From positions 39,564,920 through 39,628,919 of the forward strand of contig CM017572.1 of the NCBI GenBank assembly GCA_007844125.1: 64,000 nucleotides of DNA. Direction: 5' to 3'. A program made the translations under genes and the position numbers. Under the pieces are notes generated by a model, which did not search any database, was not told where the DNA came from, and was given only the letters and a program-made list of their open reading frames with translations. Position 1 is the first letter of the stretch. Each line of letters opens with the position of its first letter. The stretch comes from Sinonovacula constricta (Eukaryota > Mollusca > Bivalvia > Cardiida > Solecurtidae). Of this stretch, positions 47,250 through 57,893 are shown piece after piece.

Positions 47250-49420
47250 CAAAACTTCGGTTTGATAAATTCGCAGAAAAAAGTGCTATGTTTCCAGGCG
47301 GGAGTCGCAACAAACTTCACAGTGGCTCATTTCTTAAAATCATTTTTTACAAAACTTTGTAGCTAGACAATACAAAAACATTAATACATAAATTGGAAGA
47401 TAAAGATACAATGCTCAAGACGGATACACCAACCAGAGTAAATGAAGTAAATGAAGCAGCCTTTGCCAACATAAGCAGGGATTATGACAAGACTACCATT
47501 TCGATACCCGACCCACAGACGGACAAGGTGACAATGATGGCGGGGTGAATTTACACATAAAGATAGGCGAAAGCAGCCGTCGTAACAACTTTATTTTCAG
47601 ATGTGTCCCTAAGGTTAAATGAATATTGCTCTCAGTTTATAAAAGCTTTTCTCCGAGATGAGGTCGATATTGACCCCCAAAACCTATATGCAAACTGCGT
47701 GCAATCTATCCATACACGAAGCGTAATCGAACGCTCGAAAATCTAAGGCACTCATAAAACTGCTACAAATTTTATATCAAAATACTATGAATAATTACAT
47801 ATAAATACATTAGCCAAAAGACTATTAGAGAGTTAAGAGTTTATAATTCTAATAATATACAAGACAAAAAAATCAATCACCCAGATTTGGAGTCTCTCTT
47901 TACTAAATTCAGAAACTTAAACACAACATAAGATAGAGGAGACAGTTTTAAGTTAGAAAATAAGTTGCTGAATGAAAAGAATCAATACTACACAAATCGT
48001 ATAAAGCTGTGGCATATATAAGAGGAACACATGTACCTTATCATTAATATTTTTTATTCTCCTACAATATGCGTCTGTCAATTAAGTTCTAATGCAGTTC
48101 TCTATTTATCGAGGATACTGTATACTATACTATACACGAGTATATTGTTGTCTTAATAAGATCGACGTTTATATTTTTGTCTTGTGTTTTAATTAATGGC
48201 CATCTTTTAAAAAGTAAAAGATTCAGTCTGTGATCAAGCAATGTTAAGTTGGAAGAAACTAAAATCCTTCATGTACAGTCGATACAATTGTTCATTGTTC
48301 ATATCGAATGTTAAGAGTTCACAGCCAGAATAATATCTGATCCATTTATAGACCATTAAACAAAAACGGAATCAGGGATTCCTATGTGAGTGAGTGATTG
48401 CGGATGTGTGTGTGCGTGCGTGCGCGTGTGTGTGCGATCGCGCGGATGTATGTGCTTGTATGTGTGCAGTTTTGCGATTGAGTAAAAAGGGGCTGTGGGT
48501 AGACATGTTTCATTTTGTTTTGCAGACGATACTATCCATGCGATTGCCACGATAATGTTTTATAGATATTGACTGGTGACACGCCGATTGTGGTAAAATA
48601 AATATTGCCATGTTATACGACATGAAGTAGTTAAGCATTTGCAGACGAAACAAAATTCAAGAAACCAAAACATTAAATAATAATAAACTCATTTTGTTTT
48701 ACTGTTTACTCGAACAAAACAATTACTTTATTTTCGGAGACACCCTATCGCTTGATTGTATGTTTACACTATTAAGAGCAGGCACTCATCTTCACCGCAA
48801 AACATAAGTGTTTCTTTCAAAACCAGACCTAGCTTTGTCTAGAAAAGCGCAAACAAATATCGCACCGTATAGCAAACAACGAACAACAGTCCAAGTCATC
48901 AAATATTAAAAACATAATCGAATCACGTCTCTAGCCAAAAGAAAATAAAATCAAAAACGCCTTTACAGTAGTTTATAAAACGACCACCTATGTCAAGTCA
49001 AATAGCAGTTGTTCTGGTTCCCATTTGACGGATCGACGGAGAAAATTAAAAAAGAAACCCCGTTAGGTCAGAAGCTATACTCCAGCAACTATTTAACTAT
49101 TAAGATCTATACAAATTGATTGAATCAATACTAAAGCACAGCTTTATCAATAATAAAGTATTTTGTTGGGTTTATGATTTAAATAGAATTGAATGGTTAA
49201 ATATTGTATAATTAGATATCCTGTAATAAAAACAGTAATATTTCCTTCTCTAACTTGATATAATTTTCAATTAACTATCGCTGCTTTAAACCAAATTCAG
49301 GATCTGACAATTTTCACTTCTTTCGAGAAACTTATTTGAACCAAATTTCAAAACTTCATTACTATTTAATTATTCCCCTCAATGTGTCGTAACAGTCAAT
49401 TTTCAACACGTGACCACGAG
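47250..49420. other. Intergenic stretch with a TG-rich simple repeat
   Basis: TGTGTGTGCGTGCG-type sequence lies at 48400-48460. The rest is AT-rich with no recognised gene or element. Confidence 0.45.
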
Positions 49421-49515
49421 CAAAACATGTGATTGGTCGGGTCCTGGTATGGCGTGGCCGTCGATCGTCCAGTGACAATACGCTGATGTGTAATGCGTAA
49501 TTGGTTTGATTACTG

Positions 49516-49668
49516 TATAAATGAGGACGTCTTAAATTAGATGATTAATTGAACACTATGACTTAAGGAAGTTCCGACCTAACAAGTGCATAAAAAACTT
49601 CATCATCGAGGCGAATGTGTTATTTGTCGTTATTTGTCTGGAAATAACATCTTAATGTGGTGAAAGGT
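49516..49668 (+). promoter_or_regulatory. Candidate TATA promoter and non-coding first exon of the cysteine-rich gene
   Basis: TATAAAT lies at about 49517-49523 (CTGTATAAATGAGG), with ATTGG (inverted CCAAT) motifs upstream near 49433 and 49500. A start near 49547 followed by GTGAAAG|GTGGGT (donor at about 49669) gives a 120-base leader exon. The next good acceptor on this strand is TTTCTTCAG at 52920, directly before the signal-peptide start codon. Confidence 0.4.
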
Positions 49669-49994
49669 GGGTGAACATAAGTATTATGGCTTGTTAAATT
49701 AATAAATTATCACCATTGGAATTTTGTAGACTTTCCCTTCCTTACATTAACTTCGAAGGAGTATTGGTATACACTTTATAACCGCAAAAGGTTTTAATTC
49801 TTCATTAATTTATTGAGAAACTGTAATCTTGTTTCGAGATATTTAGGCAGTTTCTTTTATTTAATTTTTAAACCAAAATAATGAAAAATAAAGCTATTTT
49901 CACATAGTTTAACATTTATGTAAATATATTGGTGTATGACATTTGTCTTTGCTACTTTAAATGGATAGAAAACATTTTATACCAACGTTTGATT

Positions 49995-50010
49995 CGATAA
50001 ACCCAATAAA
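49995..50010 (+). mobile_element. 16-bp SINE family B tail with target duplication
   Basis: CGATAAACCCAATAAA is inserted between two exact 13-bp copies of CCAACGTTTGATT (49982-49994 and 50011-50023). The insert equals the last bases of the family B 3' terminus. Confidence 0.65.
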
Positions 50011-50139
50011 CCAACGTTTGATTAATACACTGAATTGGTAGAATTTAAATAACATTTGTTGATGACTCATCGGCACTGTCAGTGTAGTTTCCATATAGTT
50101 AATCATTGGCTCCAAATACGAAACTTTCTTAAACAACGC

Positions 50140-50142
<3 letters not shown>

Positions 50143-50228
<86 letters not shown>

Positions 50229-50278
50229 GAGAGAGAGAGAGAGAAAGAAAGAAAGACAGACAGACAGACAGACAGAGA

Positions 50279-50349
<71 letters not shown>

Positions 50350-50361
50350 TACAGACAGAGA
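50143..50361. repeat. (GA)n microsatellite with GACA interruptions
   Basis: A long GAGAGA run with GAAA and GACAGACA blocks. The Arg/Glu and Leu/Ser frames over it are artefacts. Confidence 0.97.
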
Positions 50362-50629
50362 TAGAGAGAGAATTATTTATATTAGAAGAACTACACAAAG
50401 TTGTTGATTGTAATTAGGATTATCTAGTTAATTTTCAAATTGAAATTAATCTGCATGTCATTAGTCTATATCATACATTTGTTATAAGCAGTACACGGTT
50501 TAGTCTGATAATAACTATATATTATAATGGGAACCGCACTACAAGCATAAACCTGAAGTCGACTAAATACTTAAACTGTTAAACGATAATCGGTAGTTTT
50601 CCCGTTAATTTGTATCATGTTACTACAGA

Positions 50630-50968
50630 CAGGGGCGTGCCTGGGCGACTTTTGAGTATACGCACTGATCCTAGGTAGTTCGGGGGCGTGCCCCCCCCCC
50701 TCCGGATTTTTTTCCTAGATCACTGTCTAGAACAAAGAATTGTCTTAGAAGCAGGAAGAGACAGAAATACGTCAAGTTGGATTGTTGAAGATTGTGTAGA
50801 ATTAGAAAAATGTTTAAATTACATGGATTTAAATAATAAAGACAATAAAGACAATAAACTGGTAGTGCCTAACCCGATTTAAATTCGCTTTTAAGCGTTT
50901 TTATTTTTTCAATTTTTGGAAGCAACTGTACGCACGTGCGTACGTGCGTAAGCCCAGGCACGCCCCTG
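50630..50968. mobile_element. 339-bp TIR element with 5-bp flanking duplication
   Basis: The left end CAGGGGCGTGCCTGGGC is repeated inverted at the right end (GCCCAGGCACGCCCCTG). ACAGA flanks both sides (50625-50629 and 50969-50973). The CAGGGGCG terminus resembles hAT ends, but hAT elements usually make 8-bp duplications, so the family is uncertain. The interior has a C-run and GTACGTGCGTACG-type sequence. Confidence 0.82.
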
Positions 50969-50983
50969 ACAGACCATTTGTCA

Positions 50984-51450
50984 GGCAAGATATCCCTGCC
51001 TTACCTTATATACTTTATATACTTCGCTCGACGAAAAATATTATCTGATATTCATACACCACACATCGTCGGAACCCGCGGTGAATATCCCGTTATCATT
51101 ACATACATATACCGCGAGTTACTTGACCAGAAAAATACTTCGTTCTCATGATTATATGCATGAAACATTTGATTGGCTCATGTCTAAAACGGCATGGAAA
51201 TTCAGCCAATCAAATGATTCGTTCTATCTTTCTTTTCGATTGTTTTGTTTAAAATGTGTAAATAACAGGCAGGTTAGTGGTGCCACCTTGACAAATACAA
51301 TCATTTTTTAAAAACTTAGAATGAAGAGTAGCGTCGATGTATCACGCATTATCATTAAACCACTGGTTGCTATGAATACAAGTATTAATAAAAACGAACT
51401 TTAACTAACCTAATATTCAAAGATCCCAATGAAGCAGTGCGGTATAAGTA
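50984..51450 (+). mobile_element. Dispersed repeat (family D), second copy
   Basis: Matches intron 13 of cPLA2 over about 420 bp, from TGTCAGGCAAGATATCCCTG to AATGAAGCAGTGCGG. It starts 11 bases after the preceding 339-bp TIR element's target duplication. Confidence 0.75.
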
Positions 51451-51459
51451 AACGTAGGT

Positions 51460-52350
51460 TGCGACAATCACCGCAGGTATGGCTGGCAAACCATTTAAAA
51501 ACACCCAGTAAATTTGTATAGAGCGGTCATCGTAGAGTTCTATAACATCACTAATGTCGGGCCTCTAATGTGATATTAACAGACTGAACGAACAATGGAT
51601 TTTGGGCAAGGACTACTTTCAAACATTGGCGACAATGAAACACCCTACACAAAGGCGGCGATGCCGGCGGTGACTACCTAGTACACATGCTAACTACAAA
51701 CGTTTCATTGTAAAATTAAAACATTAACGTATTACGTTATTAACATGTATACCCGGAAATATTTAGCGTCGTGGTATAAATGTGACTTAAATCTTGTGAT
51801 CTTACTTTCTATAAATAGATTGTTAGGGTTTTCGGTAAATTATTCAGACCCAAATTTTACAAGTCTGTCATGACCTTGTGAACTTGCACACTGACTACAT
51901 TAAACGCGACGTCTTACAATAGAACGATCTACATGAATGTGTAATGCATGTGTGAACATTATAACAATAAAGATCTGGTCAATTTTCCCCAAAAGACAAA
52001 TATTTGCTACTAAAATGTATAACTGTTTGTAATAATAATTGAATTCGATGACACATAGGGGTCGCTTGCGTAATAAATCTACTACTATCTCTAACTGGCC
52101 TGATTTCTTAATACACCGTCACATTCTTATTGATCTGTCATTCTCTATGAGGATTTGTGAAGGACAGCCCCTGAATGTTCACCTGTGTCTCCTACTCTAC
52201 AGGTACGCAGTCCGCACTGGAGACTTTCTCGAACTTATAAGGATCGCATTTTAATATTCCATATACAGTAAATTTTATGCCAATTATATTATTTATCTAC
52301 ATTCTGTTTCAACACGTGCAGCTTTTCACCAATACTGAATAATATATAAC
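51460..52350. other. Gene-free stretch
   Basis: No exon or element recognised. A 71-codon frame at 52039-52254 has no recognisable domain. Confidence 0.45.
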
Positions 52351-52360
52351 AAAGTCTTAT

Positions 52361-52457
52361 GAACATTGCAACATATACCAAAATTAAAAAAAGGACACAG
52401 GGCAAAGGTATTCACATGCAAGCCAAATGTAAAAGTTAGAACAAATCTGTGTTCAGT
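52361..52457 (-). mobile_element. Fragment of foldback family F
   Basis: GCAACATATACCAAAATTAA and CATGCAAGCCAAATGTAAAA match the right arm of the foldback element at 60760-60945. The fragment is interrupted on its right side by the SINE at 52470. Confidence 0.7.
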
Positions 52458-52469
52458 CATTTAACCCGA

Positions 52470-52707
52470 TGCGGATCGGGAGGTCGTGGGTTCGAACCCC
52501 GGCCGGGTCTTACCAAAGACTTTAAAGTTGGTAGTAGTGGCTTCCCTCCTAACGCTCGGGGCTAAGGGGACAGCATTACGCCTGACTCGTCGGTGTCAGT
52601 TTAATTGACCGGCCGGGTTCAGTCCCTGGGCACCTCATAAGTGCCCCTGTGCTATAATGATAAAAATGTCGCTGCGCAGTATCGGCAAAAAAATGCCGGC
52701 TAATCCC
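52470..52707 (+). mobile_element. SINE family C, third copy
   Basis: 5' truncated copy with intact B box GGTTCGAACCCC, full body and GGCTAATCCC tail. Exact 12-bp duplication CATTTAACCCGA at 52458-52469 and 52708-52719. Confidence 0.93.
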
Positions 52708-52920
52708 CATTTAACCCGACATTTACCGCCTTCAAACGCGAGAAAAAACAACAGGTCGGTTAAATTGACTGTGTAATATACAATTCAGGTGAATTCGCTT
52801 AACTATGTCCAGGTTTTTGATTTTGATAAATAATTTAATAACATTACTAAATGAAAAGAGAGAGAAAAAAGAGCAACCCTTTTCGTTCGCCTTTTTTAAC
52901 ATACTCGATTGTTTCTTCAG

Positions 52921-52977
52921 ACAAAATGGCGACAGCGAGGAGAGTGATTGTCTTAACGCTTCTACAAGGTGTATACG
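52921..52977 (+). CDS. Secreted cysteine-rich protein, signal-peptide exon
   Basis: Acceptor GTTTCTTCAG ends at 52920. ATG at 52926 has an excellent context (ACAAAATGGCG). MATARRVIVLTLLQGVYG is a short signal peptide: basic n-region, hydrophobic core, small residue at the end. Donor TACG|GTAAGT, phase 1. An in-frame ATG at 52851 lies before the splice acceptor and is less likely to be used. Confidence 0.7.
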
Positions 52978-55900
52978 GTAAGTATATACTTCAAGGACTT
53001 GATGTTAAAACTGTGACTGTTTCATCCTTTGTTGTCCGCTGATTATCTGTTTGGTATAGAAATGTTGTAACCCATCGTTTGAACTCAGGAACTTTCGCAT
53101 CTGGTAACATAGTTTTATCCAAAGCAGATGTATGTTGATGCAAAAGGTGAAACAAGTTTTCAATTATCCCTTGCGAATATATTTATCGTCCAAACATACT
53201 GTTAGGGATTTCTAAAAATTATTTTTTTAAATTTCTTTTTTCATAAATCATATCAGTCTTTAAAAAACAACAAAAAATGCGAACAAATAAAAACAACAAT
53301 GTGTAGGTACAAGTAGATAGAAATCATACGTTATGTCTCCCATCACGAGCGAGTGCCCTTATGTCATTATAGTTGCATTCGTCTTAGAATATTACTGAAT
53401 AAAAGGTTAAAATATTACTATTTGACATCATGTTAGGGATCAATACTATTATTATATACTATTAATTAAAATAGGTGACGATTATTATCTCGAACAAAAC
53501 CAGCCAATAGCCACACATATTAACACAGTTAAATTAACTATAAACGACGCATTTTTACATGTTTTTCACAGTAATTCAAGTTTGTGTACAGTTTAATAGG
53601 CAAAACGCAACCATGTCTATTCCATCTTTTCGTATGTAAAGGGACTTAACTCTATTTATTAAAACACTACATTCTTTCCTCCCTTGTGGGTAGGTATTTG
53701 GTATATGGTTACTGCAGAAAGCTTAAGATTTTTCCACTTTTAAACGTTTGAAAAACACTTCAGACTGAAGCATACGCAAAACATGAAATCTTATTGATTG
53801 AGATAAGAAGGTATTAAAACGACTGAGCTCTTAAAAAAAAGTAAATTTAACATGATAGTTAGTCTATTTCTTATATAAAGTATATGAAAAAAATCTTCCA
53901 ACAAGGGAGATAACTAAAACATTTCTTTCATTTCGAAAATAGGGAATAGTTTGAATGATGAAAACCCCAAGTATGTGTAAGTCTTACTGACTACAATCAA
54001 CTTTTGTAATTGCTTTTTACTAAGACCCACGTATATGTACAGTTTATTGACAGTAACCCAGGTGTGTGCACAGTTGTACAAGGTTATTGACAGTAACCCC
54101 ATCGTCGGATACCCACGGTTGATTCTATTACGTTACTCTCCATTCATCACCCGTGGGCAAATTGCTACTCATTTCGTCGTTTTGTTTGAATAGAACAGAA
54201 CAGACATTATCCAATCAGATGATAGGTTACAAAATTAAATACTCTTCAATCGGAAGATCAATACGGTGACCTGAGAACGTAAACATGGCGACCGGTACAG
54301 CGCATCGCAAGTGTAAAGTATGTCTGTCAGCGATCCGCGACAGATGTTCTTACAGATCTTTGGGCACTCCAGCAAGTATTGCAAAATACACGTCGGTCTT
54401 AAACGAAATCGGTATCCTTGCCCATGAAGACAGTGACGTTGCGTGTAATTTGTGCGTAAATAAACTTAACCGGTGTTGCAAACTACAGGACGACCTAGCT
54501 ACACGATTATCGGTCATCGAAGTGGTATGTAAGCGTAAACTTGATTGGTTGGCAGATCCGCTGGATTTTCTTAGCGAACCAATCGGATTGCGGCATTTCA
54601 TAGTAAACAAAACGACGAAATGAGTAGCAATTTGCCCACGGGTGATGAATGGAGAGTAACGTAATAGAATCAACCGGGGGTATCCGACGATGCAGTAACC
54701 CACGTGTGTGCACAGTTGTACACGTTTATTTACAGTAACCAACGTATATGTACAATTTATTGACAGTAACTCACGTAAGTGCACAATTTTACTGACAAGA
54801 ACCCACATATATGTACAGTGTATTGACAGCATAGCACGTATACGCACAGTTTATTGACAGTAACCCATGTATATGTACAGTTTATTGACAGTAACCTACG
54901 TATATGTACAGTTTCTTGACAGTAACCCACGTATATGTACAGTTTATTGACAGTAACCCACGTATCTGTACAGTTTATCGACAGTAACCTACATATATGT
55001 ACAGTTTATTGACAGTAACATACGTATATGTACAGTTTATTGACAGTAACCTACGTATATGTACAGTTTATTGACATTAACCCACATATATGTACAGTTT
55101 ATTGACAGTAACCCACGTATATGTACAGTTTATTGACATTAACCTACGTATATGTACAGTTTATTGACAGTAACCTAGATACATGTACAGTTTATTGACA
55201 GTAACCCACGTATATGTACAGTTTATTGGCAGTAACCTACGTATATGTACAATTTTGACAGTTACCCACGTACATGTACAGTTTATTGACAGTTACCCAC
55301 ATATATGTACAGTTTTTGACAGTAACCCACGTATATGTACAGTTTATTGGCAGTAACCTACGTATATGTACAGTTTTGACAGTTACCCACGTACATGTAC
55401 AGTTTATTGACAGTTACCCACATATATGTACAGTTTATTGACAGTAACCTACGTATATGTACAGTTTATTGACAGTAACCTACGTATATGTACAGTTTAT
55501 TGACAGTAACCTACGTATATGTACAGTTTATTGACAGTAACCCACGTATATGTACAGTTTATTGACAGTAACCTACGTATATGTACAGTTTATTGACAGT
55601 AACCCACGTATATGTACAGTTTATTGACAGTAACCTACGTATATGTACAGTTTATTGACAGTAACCTACGTATATGTACAGTTTATTGACAGTAACCTAG
55701 GTACATGTACAGTTTATTGACAGTAACCTACGTATATGTACAGTTTATCGACAGTAACCCACGTATATGTACAGTTTATTGACAGTTACCCACGTATATG
55801 TACAGTTTATTGGCAGTAACCTACGTATATGTACAATTTTGACAGTTACCCACGTACATGTACAGTTTATTGACAGTTACCCACATAAATGTACTGTTTT

Positions 55901-56785
55901 TGACAGTTACCCACGTATATTAATATTTAATGTTACGTTTTGTGTAAGTGTACTTTTTGTCTCAATACAGGTATTATACAGACCTGCCAAAACTGTAACG
56001 TCCCGTTTTGCAACGACCATGTTAACGTGACAAATCAAGAAGCATGTAAATCCAGGCTTGGGTGTTGTAGTGAAAAGTTTAGAAATGCGGCCACGTACGT
56101 CGGAAAGGACAAAAAATGTTTCTCTTGTGATGAACCCAGAGTGTGGATCAGCGAAGCTACGACTTTTCTACTGACAAATAATACAGGTAAATTCTTTATA
56201 TGATGTACCTTTAATATCTAAGACACAGATACATGAAACGTAACGCAATGACATGAATGACACTGCTTCACGGGTACTAGTATTGACAATGACAAAACGC
56301 ATACATGAAAAACGATCATAATCTATAGATATTTAAAAGATAATTATTCTGTATCATACAAAACAAGTTTTTATTGTCTGTTATTGTATTCTTATTTTTC
56401 GCAATTTTAATAAAGCTTGCAATAAGCTAACTTTAGCCTATATTTTTTCCAGTCAAAAGACAAACTGCGATGCATTTCTTTTTAAATATTTAAATCGTTT
56501 AGTTTAATGGTTACATTTGGTTTATTAAGGAGTAAGTTTTTACATCTAAATACAAATGAAAAACCTGAAAAAGGTGTCCTAATTAGTCCAAAGATGTTTA
56601 TTTCATATTCAGATAACATATCTACTAAAACAATATAACCATACCTTAAACTTAAAAGAAATACTTTTGAAAAAAAGAAACATTTTATAGTAACAGCATT
56701 ATTGACATGGTTCCCATCAAATAATTCAGAACCTCTGTTCTAGGGTACCTTATGACGATTGAAAAAACTGATAATAATAGTGATA

Positions 56786-56868
<83 letters not shown>

Positions 56869-56892
56869 GATGACAATGAAGATAAAGATGAA

Positions 56893-56987
<95 letters not shown>

Positions 56988-57642
56988 TAATAATAATAAT
57001 AGATACCTATTATAGTTATTTTAATAATAATAATATTAGACATTCTAAATTTGATTACACCTGTTGTTGCGTAAAAATATCGATTTTCCAATAATAATTG
57101 TAAAAGAAAGAGAATGCGTCTACGAATTTGACAACAAACATCAGGAGCAATGGAAATAATACTACAACAGTTGTACATTTGTAAAATCGTCTGATTTCTA
57201 CGTCGTGTGTTTCGGTTCTAAGTTGTCTTATACATTTTAAGCTGCCAGCTGTGTTCTTTCTTTGGTTCTACCCAGATCGCCATCTAGGGTGTCTCAGCCA
57301 AACGTTTTGGCACAAATTTATATCACACGATTTACACATCAAATTATAATTGTCGCAACATATTATTTATTTTTCGTTGTCATTATATTGCAGACAGCTG
57401 TACGTGGTTCACTCTATACAGAAGAACTGGTTATGCGGGCTCAGGTACCAATCTATCTTCGTCAACCTGTATAAAGCCTAGTTACTGTATTAAAAGTTGT
57501 CTGGAATATTTGAACTGTCGAGGCGTTGAATATGAATGGGATGACAATAAAAATTATTGTTATTGTTCCCTTTACGACAGTGTGGAAAGCATCGCGGATG
57601 GATCAACGAAAACGTTCGTCAGTAGGGAATGCGTTGTGGAAG
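52926..57642 (+). CDS. Secreted cysteine-rich protein with PAN-like module (gene, 3' end not found)
   Basis: Three exons join in frame: 52926-52977, 55971-56186 and 57394-57642. They give a signal peptide plus about 155 mature residues with 16 cysteines. All introns are phase 1 and both modules are symmetric 1-1 exons, the usual arrangement of shuffled extracellular domains. Exon 2 (72 aa) has eight cysteines in CQNC-x4-C, C, CC and CFSC groupings; I do not recognise the fold. Exon 3 (83 aa) has YCIKSCLEYLNCRGVEYEWD and NYCYCS, resembling PAN/apple or WSC-type modules. After exon 3 the gene either uses an unidentified downstream exon, splices into a SINE at 57962 (37 codons then stop), or reads through the donor for 14 more codons to TAG at 57684-57686. 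The function is unknown. Confidence 0.7.
53960..54099. repeat. 31-bp minisatellite, left arm
   Basis: Diverged units with CAGTAACCC and GTACAGTTTATTGA. It ends at the left end of the inserted TIR element. Same family as 54693-55920. Confidence 0.9.
54100..54692 (+). mobile_element. Mutator-like TIR element carrying an ORF
   Basis: Terminal inverted repeats of 88 bp (54100-54187 and 54605-54692) differ at one position. The ends are CATCGTCGGATACCC. An exact 9-bp duplication CAGTAACCC flanks it (54091-54099 and 54693-54701). Long TIRs with a 9-bp duplication fit the Mutator (MULE) superfamily. There is no transposase; instead it holds the 112-codon ORF at 54285. The insertion is in a 31-bp minisatellite, so the duplication is supported but sits in repetitive sequence. 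Confidence 0.88.
54285..54623 (+). CDS. 112-aa zinc-finger-like ORF inside the TIR element
   Basis: ATG in strong context (AACATGGCGACC). MATGTAHRKCKVCLSAIRDR starts with C10-x2-C13, and a second pair C54-x2-C57 lies 40 residues later, the spacing of treble-clef or ZAD-like zinc-binding domains. Its stop codon lies inside the right TIR, so the reading frame and the element are fused units. The frame is intact with no decay. It may be a captured host exon or the DNA-binding N-terminus of a lost transposase. I do not recognise a named family. Confidence 0.55.
   Translation: MATGTAHRKCKVCLSAIRDRCSYRSLGTPASIAKYTSVLNEIGILAHEDSDVACNLCVNKLNRCCKLQDDLATRLSVIEVVCKRKLDWLADPLDFLSEPIGLRHFIVNKTTK
54693..55920. 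repeat. 31-bp minisatellite, right arm, about 40 copies
   Basis: The unit is CAGTAACCCACGTATATGTA plus CAGTTTATTGA, period 31, with some 28-30-bp variants (TTTTGACAGTTACCC). It occupies most of intron 1 of the cysteine-rich gene and ends about 50 bases before the exon 2 acceptor. Confidence 0.97.
55971..56186 (+). CDS. Cysteine-rich gene exon 2 (72-aa, 8-Cys module)
   Basis: Acceptor TCTCAATACAG, donor ACAG|GTAAAT, phase 1-1. GIIQTCQNCNVPFCNDHVNV, then EACKSRLGCCSEKF and KKCFSCDEPRVW. It contains an NVT sequon. No close family recognised. Confidence 0.72.
56775..57005. repeat. (GAT)n-(AAT)n tract in intron 2 of the cysteine-rich gene
   Basis: GAT runs switch to AAT runs at about 56890. Polyaspartate, polyserine and similar frames on either strand are artefacts. 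Confidence 0.97.
57394..57642 (+). CDS. Cysteine-rich gene exon 3 (83-aa PAN/WSC-like module)
   Basis: Acceptor TATATTGCAG, donor GAAG|GTAATT, phase 1-1. SCTWFTLYRRTGYAGSGTNL, then YCIKSCLEYLNCRGVEYEWD, NYCYCS and SRECVVE. The C-x3-C-x5-C ... CYC pattern with aromatic residues resembles PAN/apple and WSC modules. Confidence 0.72.
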
Positions 57643-57893
57643 GTAATTTGCTAATACGCCTTGCTACTGTTTTGTTGTGCTGTTAGGCATATATAACATC
57701 AATTTATGACATGGAGAATTTTACAAAATATGTCGCATGTGTTCAGTTGGGTATTTATGTCATAAAATGCATGAAAAATATATCTGACCATAGAAATGGT
57801 GTTGCCTTTACCTTAGGCGACTTTTATCACAACATCAAAAGGGTGATAGAAAATAAAATTCTCAAATGAACTACCGAGCAAACATCATTTCAG

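Noticed and set aside
50056..50398. Arg/Glu-rich and Leu/Ser-rich ORFs
   Set aside because: Translation of the GA microsatellite on the two strands.
54350..54847. 165-codon minus-strand ORF
   Set aside because: It runs antisense through the TIR element and into the 31-bp array. The plus-strand ORF has the better start context and cysteine pairs, and fits the element.
56685..57178. Polyleucine, polyserine, polyhistidine and polyaspartate ORFs
   Set aside because: Translations of a GAT/AAT trinucleotide tract in an intron. The same reasoning removes similar frames at 11207, 12747, 35606 and 44214.
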